DNA from: Komarekiella atlantica HA4396-MV6
GTDB lineage: Bacteria > Cyanobacteriota > Cyanobacteriia > Cyanobacteriales > Nostocaceae
Length of the DNA stretch: 64,000 bases
NCBI GenBank assembly: GCA_019359395.1
Contig: JAHHHK010000009.1
Location: 183,033-247,032, forward strand
Direction of reading: 5' to 3'
Below, one piece after another: positions 46,522 through 54,340 of the stretch. The notes below the pieces were generated by a model. It was not told the origin of the DNA and made no database searches. It saw nothing but the letters and a program-made list of their open reading frames with translations. How positions within the stretch are numbered: position 1 is the stretch's first letter; each line of letters opens with the position of its first letter. The position numbers and the translations under genes were made by a program.

Positions 46522-46832
46522 TGCTATTTTTCGCGGTTTGCTACATACAGTAGAAATCAAAAGTCTAGCTGTTGACTTTAACTTTTTCTCGCTTAGGGAC
46601 TTCCAAGTAATAAAATATCCCAATATTTCTTGTAGGATAGGCAGAGCGTCCTGTGAACTGGGCGCTCATGTTGCCCACCCCATAAAATTAGATAATTTAT
46701 TTGTTGGAGTTCCCTTAGACGAAACTGATAAGCTATTAACTAAGCGATCGCATCTCCTGAATATTATGAAAAACTGGGGATTTCAGAGTTAGAATCCTGT
46801 GAAGTTATGATAAGCTGCGATCGCTTATTGCT
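46522..46832. other. Non-coding stretch at the 3' boundary of the cluster
   Basis: I see no convincing gene here. An 84-codon open frame from a TTG overlaps a repeat-like segment (around 46640-46680) and has no ribosome site. A HIP1-type octamer GCGATCGC occurs at about 46818. No strong terminator for the SDR was found. Confidence 0.5.
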
Positions 46833-46931
46833 TTAACTTTTAGCAGACGAAATTATAGATAGTAGCTTTGGTAACGCAAAACAGGCAACAGTATTTAATA
46901 GAGTCAGAAATATAACATTTGTCAAATTCAT
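46833..46931 (-). CDS. Small hydrophobic protein, 32 aa, copy 1 of a related pair
   Basis: The ORF runs MNLTNVIFLTLLNTVACFAL and ends in AKS, with AGGGGG at good spacing before the ATG. It aligns with the first 34 residues of the ORF at 47203-47448 (MNLMNTILLTLVNTAACLAL...PKLL...AKS) and diverges after AKS, where this copy stops. Conservation of the protein despite many silent or conservative DNA changes suggests both are, or were, translated. The segment could span a membrane. Function unknown. Confidence 0.5.
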   Translation of the reverse strand: MNLTNVIFLTLLNTVACFALPKLLSIISSAKS

Positions 46932-46959
46932 AGCTCATGCCCCCTGAAAAAAGTTCAGT

Positions 46960-46996
46960 GTGTACTATTTCTTAGTTTGAGGCATAACTAGTACAC
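46960..46996. repeat. Inverted repeat upstream of small ORF copy 1
   Basis: GTGTACTA (46960-46967) and TAGTACAC (46989-46996) are perfect inverted repeats with a 21-nt spacer. They lie 29 bp upstream of the small minus-strand ORF, where an operator or leader hairpin could be. No equivalent was found upstream of copy 2. Confidence 0.4.
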
Positions 46997-47202
46997 TTGC
47001 TTCAAGGCAATATTTTATATTTCTTTTATTAGATATAAGCTAAGCAAATATATATTTTTATCTATAGTAATGATAAGTTTTATATAATGATTCTCTAAAA
47101 AACCTTTGACTCCATACTTCACTGAATTTAAACAACAAAAATGAATCTGCCCTGAAGAGATAATTGAAAATTAGTCACAAGTGTAGAGATTTTACCTATT
47201 CA

Positions 47203-47448
47203 TTAGTTTGGAGAACATCTATCACAAAAACGAGGACTAAACTTACAAAATTGGCTACCCGTCAATGTGTAAACTGTACAATATGGGAAGTTGGTCAGTT
47301 CTACTCTAGCTGTTTGTAGTTTTAAACGCTTTGGTGATAGTTCAGTGGATTTTGCTTTAGGAGCTAGAAGAATAGCTAAGAGCTTAGGTAATGCTAAACA
47401 AGCGGCAGTATTGACCAGTGTTAACAATATCGTGTTCATTAAGTTCAT
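47203..47448 (-). CDS. Small hypothetical protein, 81 aa, copy 2 of a related pair
   Basis: The protein has a hydrophobic N-terminal segment (residues 1-30) related to the 32-residue ORF to its left, then a polar part ending in CKFSPRFCDRC, a Cys-rich C-terminus that could bind metal. AGGGG lies 11 bp before the ATG. I do not recognise a family. The two related ORFs lie tandemly on the minus strand within a region that is otherwise non-coding (47449-47703 holds nothing I can name except the likely promoter region of the next gene). Confidence 0.5.
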   Translation of the reverse strand: MNLMNTILLTLVNTAACLALPKLLAILLAPKAKSTELSPKRLKLQTARVELTNFPYCTVYTLTGSQFCKFSPRFCDRCSPN

Positions 47449-47703
47449 AGGTAATCAACCCCTGTGAAAAATAGGCGGCAGATGCAATCAGCTGCAAGCA
47501 AAACTATGTGCAATTGATTTTTTGGCAATTTATTGCTTGTAATCTATATAGATAAATCTTAACATAAATTTTTGTAAATATAACGAATGAATTCCTGAAA
47601 TTATTAAACACAAAAGACAATGTGGATAATGAGGACGTATATTGTAGCGTAATAACAAAATTAGCAAGAAAACTAGCAAAATAGTAGATTTAGGTACGGT
47701 GTT

Positions 47704-49674
47704 ATGTCAAAAAATCAACATGCATATTCTTTTTTATCTAATATTACTCAACGAGAACGCCAGGCCTTAGAGCGTTTGGTAGATTATACAAATGTGGAGT
47801 CGCTACCAGAAATTTGGCCTTTAGCAGCAAAGCGATTTGGTGATACTGTTGTTCTCCACAGCCCCCATGCGAAACCAGAAGTAACAATTACTTATGCTCA
47901 ACTAGCAGAGCAAATTCAATCATTTGCTGCTGGTTTGCAAGCATTAGGAGTAAAAGTTGGCGATCGCATTTCCCTAATTGCTGACAACAGTCCCCGGTGG
48001 TTTATTGCAGATCAAGGTATAATGACTGCTGGAGGAGTTGATGCAGTGCGTAGCTCCCAAGCGGAACGAGAAGAACTGTTGTTTATCATAGCCAATAGCG
48101 GCAGTACAGCACTGGTACTCGAGGATTTAAAAACATTAAATAAACTGCAAGACCGCCTCAAAGATTTACCCATTCAACTAGTAGTTTTACTTTCGGATGA
48201 AGCACCACCGACAGAGGAAACCATAAAGGTGCTGAATTTTTCACAGTTAATAGAAATTGGATTAAAGCATACTTTTGTACCAGTCAGGCAAAAACGTGAT
48301 GCTTTGGCAACTCTAATTTATACCTCTGGTACAACGGGTAAACCTAAAGGCGTAATGTTGTCCTATAACAATTTGATGCACCAAGTGACAACTTTTGGCA
48401 CAGTAGTGCAACCGCAAAAAGGGGATATTGTTCTCAGTATTTTACCGTCTTGGCACAGCTACGAACGGACAGTTGAGTATTATTTACTATCTCAAGGTTG
48501 TACGCAAGTTTATACTAACTTGCGTTCTTTCAAAGGAGATTTAAAAGAATTTAAACCCCACTATATGGTGGCTGTACCGCGCTTATGGGAGTCAATTTAT
48601 GAAGGAGTGCAAAAGCAATTCCGCGAACAACCAGCAAACAAGCAACGTCTAATTAACTTTTTATTGGGTATTAGTGAGAAATATATCAAAGCACGGCGAA
48701 TTGCCCAAGGGCTGAGTTTAGATAATCTTCATGCTTCATCTGTGGAGCGATTAGCAGCTAAGATACTGGCATCTGCTTTATTCCCCCTCCATGCTTTGGG
48801 AGAAAAACTAGTTTATGCCAAGGTACGGGAAGCAACGGGAGCACGAATCAAGCAAGTGATTAGCGGCGGTGGTGCGCTTCCAAGGCATATAGATAACTTT
48901 TTTGAAATTATTGGCGTGCAGATCTTGCAAGGCTATGGCTTGACAGAAACTTCTCCTGTAACCCATGTGCGTCGTCCTTGGCGGAATATGATTGGTACAT
49001 CAGGACAACCACTTCCCGTTACAGAGGCTAAAATTATAGATCCTGAAACAAAAGCGCCTTTACCAGTGGGTAAGCGGGGATTGGTGCTGCTGAGGGGGCC
49101 CCAAATCATGCAAGGTTATTACCAAAATCCACAAGCGACAGCCAAAGCAATAGACGCTGAAGGTTGGTTTGATAGTGGCGATTTGGGTTTGGTGACACCA
49201 CAAAACGACTTGGTGCTAACTGGTAGAGCAAAAGATACGATTGTCTTAAGTAATGGGGAGAACATCGAGCCGCAGCCGATTGAAGATGCGTGTTTGCGAT
49301 CGCCCTACATCGATCAGATTATGCTGGTTGGACAAGATCAGCGCAGTATTGGAGCCTTAATTGTCCCCAATCTCGAAGCTTTAGAAAAATGGGCACAAAG
49401 TCAAAATCTGCAATTGCGTCTACCTGAAACTTCCTCAGAATCCACCACGACCGTTGATCTGGAGAGTAAAATAATCCAGGATTTGTTTCGCCGAGAACTA
49501 AATCAGGAAGTGCAAAACCGTCCAGGCTATCGACCTGATGATCGCATCGGGCCATTCAGGTTCATTCTAGAGCCATTTTCCATTGAAAATGGCATGATGA
49601 CACAAACACTGAAAACTCGGCGACACATCGTCACCGAACGCTATCGCGATATTATTGACGGCATGTTTGCCTGA
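47704..49674 (+). CDS. Long-chain acyl-CoA/acyl-ACP synthetase (AMP-binding, FAA1 type)
   Basis: The 656-residue protein has the AMP-binding motif YTSGTTGKPKG, PSWHSYER, the GGGALP segment, GYGLTETSP, and the late SGDLG and GRAKDTIVLSNGENIEP motifs of long-chain fatty acyl synthetases. It has no carrier domain and is unrelated to NRPS A domains in this window. In cyanobacteria such enzymes recycle free fatty acids. It is followed after 40 bp by a YlqD gene. I consider it chromosomal background rather than part of the cluster, although it could activate an acyl starter. Confidence 0.92.
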   Translation: MSKNQHAYSFLSNITQRERQALERLVDYTNVESLPEIWPLAAKRFGDTVVLHSPHAKPEVTITYAQLAEQIQSFAAGLQALGVKVGDRISLIADNSPRWFIADQGIMTAGGVDAVRSSQAEREELLFIIANSGSTALVLEDLKTLNKLQDRLKDLPIQLVVLLSDEAPPTEETIKVLNFSQLIEIGLKHTFVPVRQKRDALATLIYTSGTTGKPKGVMLSYNNLMHQVTTFGTVVQPQKGDIVLSILPSWHSYERTVEYYLLSQGCTQVYTNLRSFKGDLKEFKPHYMVAVPRLWESIYEGVQKQFREQPANKQRLINFLLGISEKYIKARRIAQGLSLDNLHASSVERLAAKILASALFPLHALGEKLVYAKVREATGARIKQVISGGGALPRHIDNFFEIIGVQILQGYGLTETSPVTHVRRPWRNMIGTSGQPLPVTEAKIIDPETKAPLPVGKRGLVLLRGPQIMQGYYQNPQATAKAIDAEGWFDSGDLGLVTPQNDLVLTGRAKDTIVLSNGENIEPQPIEDACLRSPYIDQIMLVGQDQRSIGALIVPNLEALEKWAQSQNLQLRLPETSSESTTTVDLESKIIQDLFRRELNQEVQNRPGYRPDDRIGPFRFILEPFSIENGMMTQTLKTRRHIVTERYRDIIDGMFA

Positions 49675-49714
49675 TAATTCCACCCGCAAACTATAGAGTG
49701 AACGTGAAACTTTT

Positions 49715-50164
49715 ATGGATGTCTCCAAACCTCAATTGCTTCTAAAACGCGTCGTTAATGTCAAAGTCATCGTCACTCCCCTCTGGAAAGAGGAAGTTCA
49801 ACAGCAACTACAAGCGCAGATCAATCAAAGTGATCAGCAATTGCAACAGCTAGACGTTGAAGGACAAAGAGCGATCGCCGCAATTCAAAAGCAAAGTCTG
49901 CAACCACCAGGCCCCCAGACCCTCCAACAAATTGACAATATTCAACTTCAAGTCAATCAAAAGAAAAGTGAACTGTTAGAGCAGAAGAATCAATTATTAC
50001 AAAACCTTCAGCAAGTACAGTTTCTCCAGCAGGATCAAGAAGTCAATCAATTCCAAATGGAAGGCTTTTTCCGGGTAGAACCAGGTGATAACTTGATTAG
50101 CAAAATGCAGGTCGAAATCGTTCTGCGCGATGGCATTGTCGAAGAAATTCGCGGCGATATTTAA
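49715..50164 (+). CDS. YlqD-family protein
   Basis: The 149-residue protein is largely a Gln-rich coiled coil (residues 25-105: repeated LQ, QL and QQ) followed by a short beta-rich end (FFRVEPGDNL...EIVLRDGIVEEIRG) typical of YlqD proteins. Function is unknown. It follows the acyl-CoA synthetase closely on the same strand and is probably in one operon with it. Confidence 0.85.
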   Translation: MDVSKPQLLLKRVVNVKVIVTPLWKEEVQQQLQAQINQSDQQLQQLDVEGQRAIAAIQKQSLQPPGPQTLQQIDNIQLQVNQKKSELLEQKNQLLQNLQQVQFLQQDQEVNQFQMEGFFRVEPGDNLISKMQVEIVLRDGIVEEIRGDI

Positions 50165-50168
50165 ATTT

Positions 50169-50206
50169 GTCATTTGTCATTTGTTATATAACCAATGACA
50201 GATGAC
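50169..50206. terminator. Bidirectional hairpin between convergent genes
   Basis: GTCATTTGTCATT (50169-50181) pairs with AATGACAGATGAC (50194-50206) with a single G-U, around a 12-nt loop. It lies exactly between the YlqD stop and the stop of the minus-strand gene. T-rich and A-rich flanks are short. The arms also belong to the TTTGTCATTTGTCATT-type repeat common in cyanobacteria. Confidence 0.7.
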
Positions 50207-50730
50207 TAATTACAGCTTTGTGTCACTTTTTTGTGAGCACGGCTCCCAGTCCAACATTGCACCTGGGAGCCAGCCCAGACAATTTGCCAAACCGGAGGTG
50301 AACTAATAAAAAGCGATCGCCCAAAGGTTGTCATCTCAACCCGATATTTAATTGCACCAACTGAATCATCACTCTGCTTGATTTGCGTAATCGTCACTAA
50401 AGCATGATTTCGTTGCGGATAAACTACCTCTACCTTTCGCGTTCCTTTAACTGATGTTATGTCATCAAAAGCATTCAGGGCAAGGGTAGCAGGATCACTA
50501 CCTTGCAAACCTGAGTTGATATTTTCTAAAGGTATAGTTTTATAATCGGAACGCTCTGAGTATGCCACAACTTCCTGAGACTGAGGCGTTACTTCCATCT
50601 GCTGGGATTGCTCGCTACTAGTCTCAAAAATTGCTGGAGATAGCTGGTGCTGTGTGAGATAAAGTCCAGCGCCAGCAGTGGTAAAGATACTTAGTATCAA
50701 AATCAAAAACAACTTCAACTTTACCGACAT
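50206..50730 (-). CDS. Hypothetical membrane-anchored or secreted protein
   Basis: From the ATG at 50730 the product is 174 residues: a hydrophobic N-terminus (KLKLFLILILSIFTTAGAGLYL) that is a signal anchor, a Gln/Ser-rich linker, then a compact domain (about 60-174) with GTRKVEVVYPQRNHALVTIT and a C-terminus with two Cys. An upstream TTG would add ten residues. I do not recognise a family. It likely resides in the periplasm or plasma membrane. Confidence 0.7.
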   Translation of the reverse strand: MSVKLKLFLILILSIFTTAGAGLYLTQHQLSPAIFETSSEQSQQMEVTPQSQEVVAYSERSDYKTIPLENINSGLQGSDPATLALNAFDDITSVKGTRKVEVVYPQRNHALVTITQIKQSDDSVGAIKYRVEMTTFGRSLFISSPPVWQIVWAGSQVQCWTGSRAHKKVTQSCN

Positions 50731-51175
50731 AAAATTAAACAGGAATTTCAAAAAGTTCAATTAGCAATCTTGAATTCTAGATTTAACTTTTACCCCACAT
50801 CCTCTACTGTTAGGAAGCTTGTGTATATTGAACAGTAATTATGAAGAATATAAATATATATAGCAATCCTAGTTGAGTTGCGAGAAACTCATGGTGGTTT
50901 TTGAAAGCCAACATTTAATGACGAAAGCGGCATACTGATTAAGCATCGAGGATAGTTTTAGTATATAGACCTGTAAGTCATATGTAGGTTCCTGGGGTTA
51001 GGAATGCTGAGTGATGAGTAGTGAGTTATTATTCTCCCCCTGCCCCCTGCCCCTCCACTTCCCCACTCTTCAGCCTAAAATATAAAATCTCCCAACCAAA
51101 ATTCTCCTGTCAAGATACAATTCGATCTGGTAAAAGCTGTTAAAGTCCATAAATTATTGCTTCTCAAACCACCCT
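50731..51175. other. Intergenic region between divergent genes; C-rich short repeats
   Basis: The stretch separates the minus-strand membrane protein from the E2 gene, so it should hold both promoters; I cannot place them. At 51034-51064 there is a C-rich array (CCCCCTG repeated, then CCCCTCC), a motif frequent in filamentous cyanobacterial intergenic DNA. No small ORF or RNA gene is apparent. Confidence 0.55.
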
Positions 51176-52474
51176 ATGAGCATTCACGAAGTATTTATGC
51201 CGGCGCTTAGTTCCACCATGACCGAGGGCAAAATTGTCTCCTGGGTGAAATCGCCAGGCGACAAAGTGGAAAAAGGCGAAACAGTGGTGGTGGTCGAGTC
51301 AGATAAAGCAGATATGGATGTGGAATCCTTTTATGAAGGATACATTGCCCATATCATAGTGGAAGCTGGTGACACCGCCCCGGTGGGGTCTGCGATCGCC
51401 TTCATAGCGGAAACGGAAGCTGAAATTGAAACCGCAAAATCTCTTGGTAACTCAGGTGGCGCTGCTGCTAGTGCTACCTCCTCTCCCGAACCAATCCCAG
51501 CGACAGCCTCAGTTGCAACACCTACCTTGGCGTCTCAAAATGGGTCTAACCACAGAGAAGGACGGCTTGTGGTTTCACCCCGTGCTCGCAAGTTGGCTAA
51601 AGAACTAAAAGTTGATTTAAGTACTCTCAAAGGCAGTGGCCCCCACGGTCGCATTGTTGCCGAGGATGTAGAAGCAACCAGCAATAAAGGTAAGCAACCC
51701 GCTACCACCTCAGTTGCTCCGCCAGCACCTACACCCACTACTCCAGTTGCGCCCCCACCTCCTCGGACACCAGCACCAGCACCAACGGTACTAGCTGTTC
51801 CTGGTCAAGTAGTCCCCCTAACTACACTACAAAATGCAGTAGTACGGAATATGGTAGCTAGCCTATCCGTGCCCATTTTCCATGTGGGTTATACAATTAC
51901 CACGGATGGATTAGATAAACTTTACAAACAAATTAAATCCAAAGGCGTAACAATGACAGCGCTGCTAGCGAAAGCTGTGGCGGTGACTTTGCAAAAACAC
52001 CCACTACTAAATGCTAGCTATTCAGACCAAGGCACTGTATATCATTCTGGCATTAATATTTCCGTAGCCGTGGCGATGGATGATGGCGGATTGATTACGC
52101 CCGTGTTGCAGAACGCAGACATAGTAGATATTTATTCACTCTCACGCACTTGGAAGTCTTTAGTAGACCGCGCTAGGGCCAAACAACTCCAACCCGAAGA
52201 ATACAACAGCGGTACCTTTACCCTGTCGAACTTGGGAATGTTTGGCGTAGACAAATTTGATGCGATTTTACCACCTGGACAAGGTTCAATTTTAGCGATC
52301 GGCGCATCCCGTCCACAAGTGGTAGCAACAGCCGACGGTTTATTTGGCGTGCGGCAACAAATGGAAGTGAATATAACTTCTGACCACCGGATTATTTACG
52401 GTACACATGCTGCGGCATTTTTACAAGATTTAGCGAAGTTGATTGAGACAAATCCTCAATCTTTAACACTGTAA
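51176..52474 (+). CDS. pdhC: Dihydrolipoamide acetyltransferase, E2 of pyruvate dehydrogenase
   Basis: The 432-residue protein has one N-terminal lipoyl domain (MPALSSTMTEGKIVSW, lipoyl Lys in VVESDKADMDVE), an Ala/Pro-rich linker, an E1/E3-binding domain (VSPRARKLAKEL, GSGPHGRIVAEDV, residues about 130-165), a second Pro-rich linker, and the catalytic acyltransferase domain ending with SDHRIIYGTHAAAFL, where the catalytic His-Arg lies. It transfers acetyl from E1 to CoA as the core of the PDH complex. A chromosomal housekeeping gene, it shows that the biosynthetic cluster lies in core-genome surroundings. Confidence 0.94.
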   Translation: MSIHEVFMPALSSTMTEGKIVSWVKSPGDKVEKGETVVVVESDKADMDVESFYEGYIAHIIVEAGDTAPVGSAIAFIAETEAEIETAKSLGNSGGAAASATSSPEPIPATASVATPTLASQNGSNHREGRLVVSPRARKLAKELKVDLSTLKGSGPHGRIVAEDVEATSNKGKQPATTSVAPPAPTPTTPVAPPPPRTPAPAPTVLAVPGQVVPLTTLQNAVVRNMVASLSVPIFHVGYTITTDGLDKLYKQIKSKGVTMTALLAKAVAVTLQKHPLLNASYSDQGTVYHSGINISVAVAMDDGGLITPVLQNADIVDIYSLSRTWKSLVDRARAKQLQPEEYNSGTFTLSNLGMFGVDKFDAILPPGQGSILAIGASRPQVVATADGLFGVRQQMEVNITSDHRIIYGTHAAAFLQDLAKLIETNPQSLTL

Positions 52475-52508
52475 TTAAAAGTACGGTTTCAACAAAAGTT
52501 AAATTCAG

Positions 52509-52540
52509 GACTTGGAGGTTATCTAACTCCAAGTCTTTTT
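52509..52540 (+). terminator. Rho-independent terminator of the E2 gene
   Basis: GACTTGGAG (52509-52517) and CTCCAAGTC (52527-52535) form a perfect 9-bp stem with a 9-nt loop, followed by TTTTT. It lies 34 bp past the E2 stop and just before the end of the convergent methyltransferase gene. Confidence 0.9.
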
Positions 52541-52555
52541 ATTTGACTAATTGCT

Positions 52556-53368
52556 TCATGTCTTTCGGCCAGTTACGAAAAAAGTCAGATTTTCGTACCA
52601 AGCACCTTGTTCGGTTGCTTTTGCTTCAATTTTTTTACGATACTCTGCTTTCAATTCTGTCATTTGCTCCGCCGAAACTTGGGACAAAAGATTTTCTCTA
52701 GGATGAAACCATCCACCATTCCATTCTCTAGCTTGCTCAAGGCTACGATAAAAACCTAGTTGTTGAGTTTTCACTTCAATATCTTGAAAACTGGCTTCTG
52801 CTAGCAGTTGACGACACTTTTGTGGGGTTCCAGTTGGCTCATTAATATTTGTCAACAAAATACCGTGTTTATCACAAACCTCAATTATTAGTGGTGCTTC
52901 ACAAGATTTCTCAGAGCAACAAGAAAATCCGACGACTCCACCATTCTTGAGAAAACGATACCATTTATTTAGAGCAGCAGGAATATCTTTAAAGTATGCG
53001 ATCGCAGTGGAACAAAGAATTACATCAAAACTTTCATCATCAAAGTTTATATACTCTGCATCTGCTTCAATTAGTTCAATATTTTGCAAGCCTAATTCTT
53101 CAATCTTCTGTCGTGCTTGAGCAAGCATCCCTGAAGAAAAATCTACGCCAATTACTCGTCCCTCAGAGCCAACAATTTGTGCAGCAGCAATAGCAATGAT
53201 ACCTGTACCAGTTGCCATATCCAATACTTTTTGTCCCTTCTGTAATTGAATTAGTTCTAATAGAGGGAGAGCGCGATGAATAGTGTAATCGTTATCGTAA
53301 GTAGTTCTGCTATTAAAGAAATTAATTACTTTTTGCTTGTACTGTTGCTCGTATTGGCTATTTTGCAT
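52556..53368 (-). CDS. Class I SAM-dependent methyltransferase (UbiE/methyltransf_11 type)
   Basis: The 270-residue protein has motif I KVLDMATGTGIIAIAAA, an acidic strand-2 end (VIGVDFS), and LIEADAEYINF with FDVILCSTAIAYF as motifs II-III. The C-terminal third is a lid-like helical segment. It lies 37 bp downstream of an ATP-grasp gene on the same strand, so the two probably form an operon; an ATP-grasp plus methyltransferase pair suggests a small-molecule or peptide-modifying pathway, but no substrate can be read. Confidence 0.85.
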   Translation of the reverse strand: MQNSQYEQQYKQKVINFFNSRTTYDNDYTIHRALPLLELIQLQKGQKVLDMATGTGIIAIAAAQIVGSEGRVIGVDFSSGMLAQARQKIEELGLQNIELIEADAEYINFDDESFDVILCSTAIAYFKDIPAALNKWYRFLKNGGVVGFSCCSEKSCEAPLIIEVCDKHGILLTNINEPTGTPQKCRQLLAEASFQDIEVKTQQLGFYRSLEQAREWNGGWFHPRENLLSQVSAEQMTELKAEYRKKIEAKATEQGAWYENLTFFVTGRKT

Positions 53369-53405
53369 AACATGCTTATGTATTCGCTGGTCAAATATGA
53401 AAATA

Positions 53406-54221
53406 TTAGTATATGTCTTTCAACTTATTCCACAACTCCAGAGCAGGAATTTGACAAAGACCAGCAAATTGAGCATCTGCTGTCTCGATTACGATCCAAT
53501 CTCCACTTTCTAATTGCCCAATATCAATTGCCACATAAGGAACTCCAAGACGTTCAGAGGCTAAGATTGCCAAGTTTAACACTTGTTTTTCTTCTTGCTG
53601 TGATAACTTGCTCAAATCATCTTGCCCATCCCAATAATATCCATATTTGAGAACCTGGTGATTATAAATAAAGCATCTAAATTCTCTGCCCATCGGGAAG
53701 CCATTGGCAGCTAAACGTTGATGTCTCAACTTCACTAGCTTTCTAATAATAACTCTGCCTCGTGAATGTTCTTTGAATTTTAATAACAGTTCGGTTAGTT
53801 TAATCAATTCTTCTTGATTACTTGCTATGCAAAACTTCCACCCTTGCATTTTTATAGATTGAACTGTGCCTTTAACAAACACAGGAAATCCTAATAATTT
53901 ACCAGCTTTTATACATTCGTTTGTCGAAGTAATTACTACACTATCAGGTGTTAATCCCTTTAAATACTGATAAAACAGATTAAACTCCAAGGCTTTCTGG
54001 TGTTCTAATGGAGTATTAAGTATTTTTATCCCTTTAGCTAAAGTAGCTTGATATATAGCTTCATAGCGCTCAAATTCCGGGATATATCCTACCCAAATCC
54101 CAGCAGTTTCTATAGCATACTTAGGAATATGCCATAGAGCATTTTCCGCTGTACCACAACGTTCAAAATCTCGCGGTATATAGTAAACTTTGCATCCCAA
54201 TATCCGGGCAGCCTCAGTCAT
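53406..54221 (-). CDS. ATP-grasp domain protein
   Basis: The 271-residue protein looks like an ATP-grasp ligase: VFVKGTVQSIKMQGW (ATP-binding Lys strand), a RVIIRKLVKL strand, FPMGREFRCFIYN, and the late YVAIDIGQLESGDWIVIETADAQFAG with metal-binding acidic residues. A frame stop lies 24 bp upstream of the ATG. The N-terminal pre-ATP-grasp region (1-95) has TPLEHQKALEFN. The carboxylate-amine ligase reaction is known for the fold; the substrates here are unknown. It is co-oriented with the methyltransferase that follows. Confidence 0.75.
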   Translation of the reverse strand: MTEAARILGCKVYYIPRDFERCGTAENALWHIPKYAIETAGIWVGYIPEFERYEAIYQATLAKGIKILNTPLEHQKALEFNLFYQYLKGLTPDSVVITSTNECIKAGKLLGFPVFVKGTVQSIKMQGWKFCIASNQEELIKLTELLLKFKEHSRGRVIIRKLVKLRHQRLAANGFPMGREFRCFIYNHQVLKYGYYWDGQDDLSKLSQQEEKQVLNLAILASERLGVPYVAIDIGQLESGDWIVIETADAQFAGLCQIPALELWNKLKDIY

Positions 54222-54310
54222 TAATTTATTTTCGCTAGTGCTTGCAGACGACTCTATTTATTCCGTTGATTCGCTTAAAACAATCATCTATTTTCAGCGT
54301 GCCTCTGCAT

Positions 54311-54333
54311 TAAAAAAGTGGGCAATGCCCACT
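54311..54333 (-). terminator. Rho-independent terminator of rtcB
   Basis: On the minus strand, AGTGGGCA and TGCCCACT pair almost without a loop (54317-54333) and are followed by TTTTTTA. It starts 8 bp past the rtcB stop. Confidence 0.85.
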
Positions 54334-54340
54334 ACTAAAC

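Noticed and set aside
46538..46792. 84-codon frame after the last SDR
   Set aside because: TTG start, no ribosome site, and part of it reads through repeat-like DNA.
53276..53650. 124-codon + strand frame opposite the methyltransferase and ATP-grasp genes
   Set aside because: Antisense shadow across two conserved genes.
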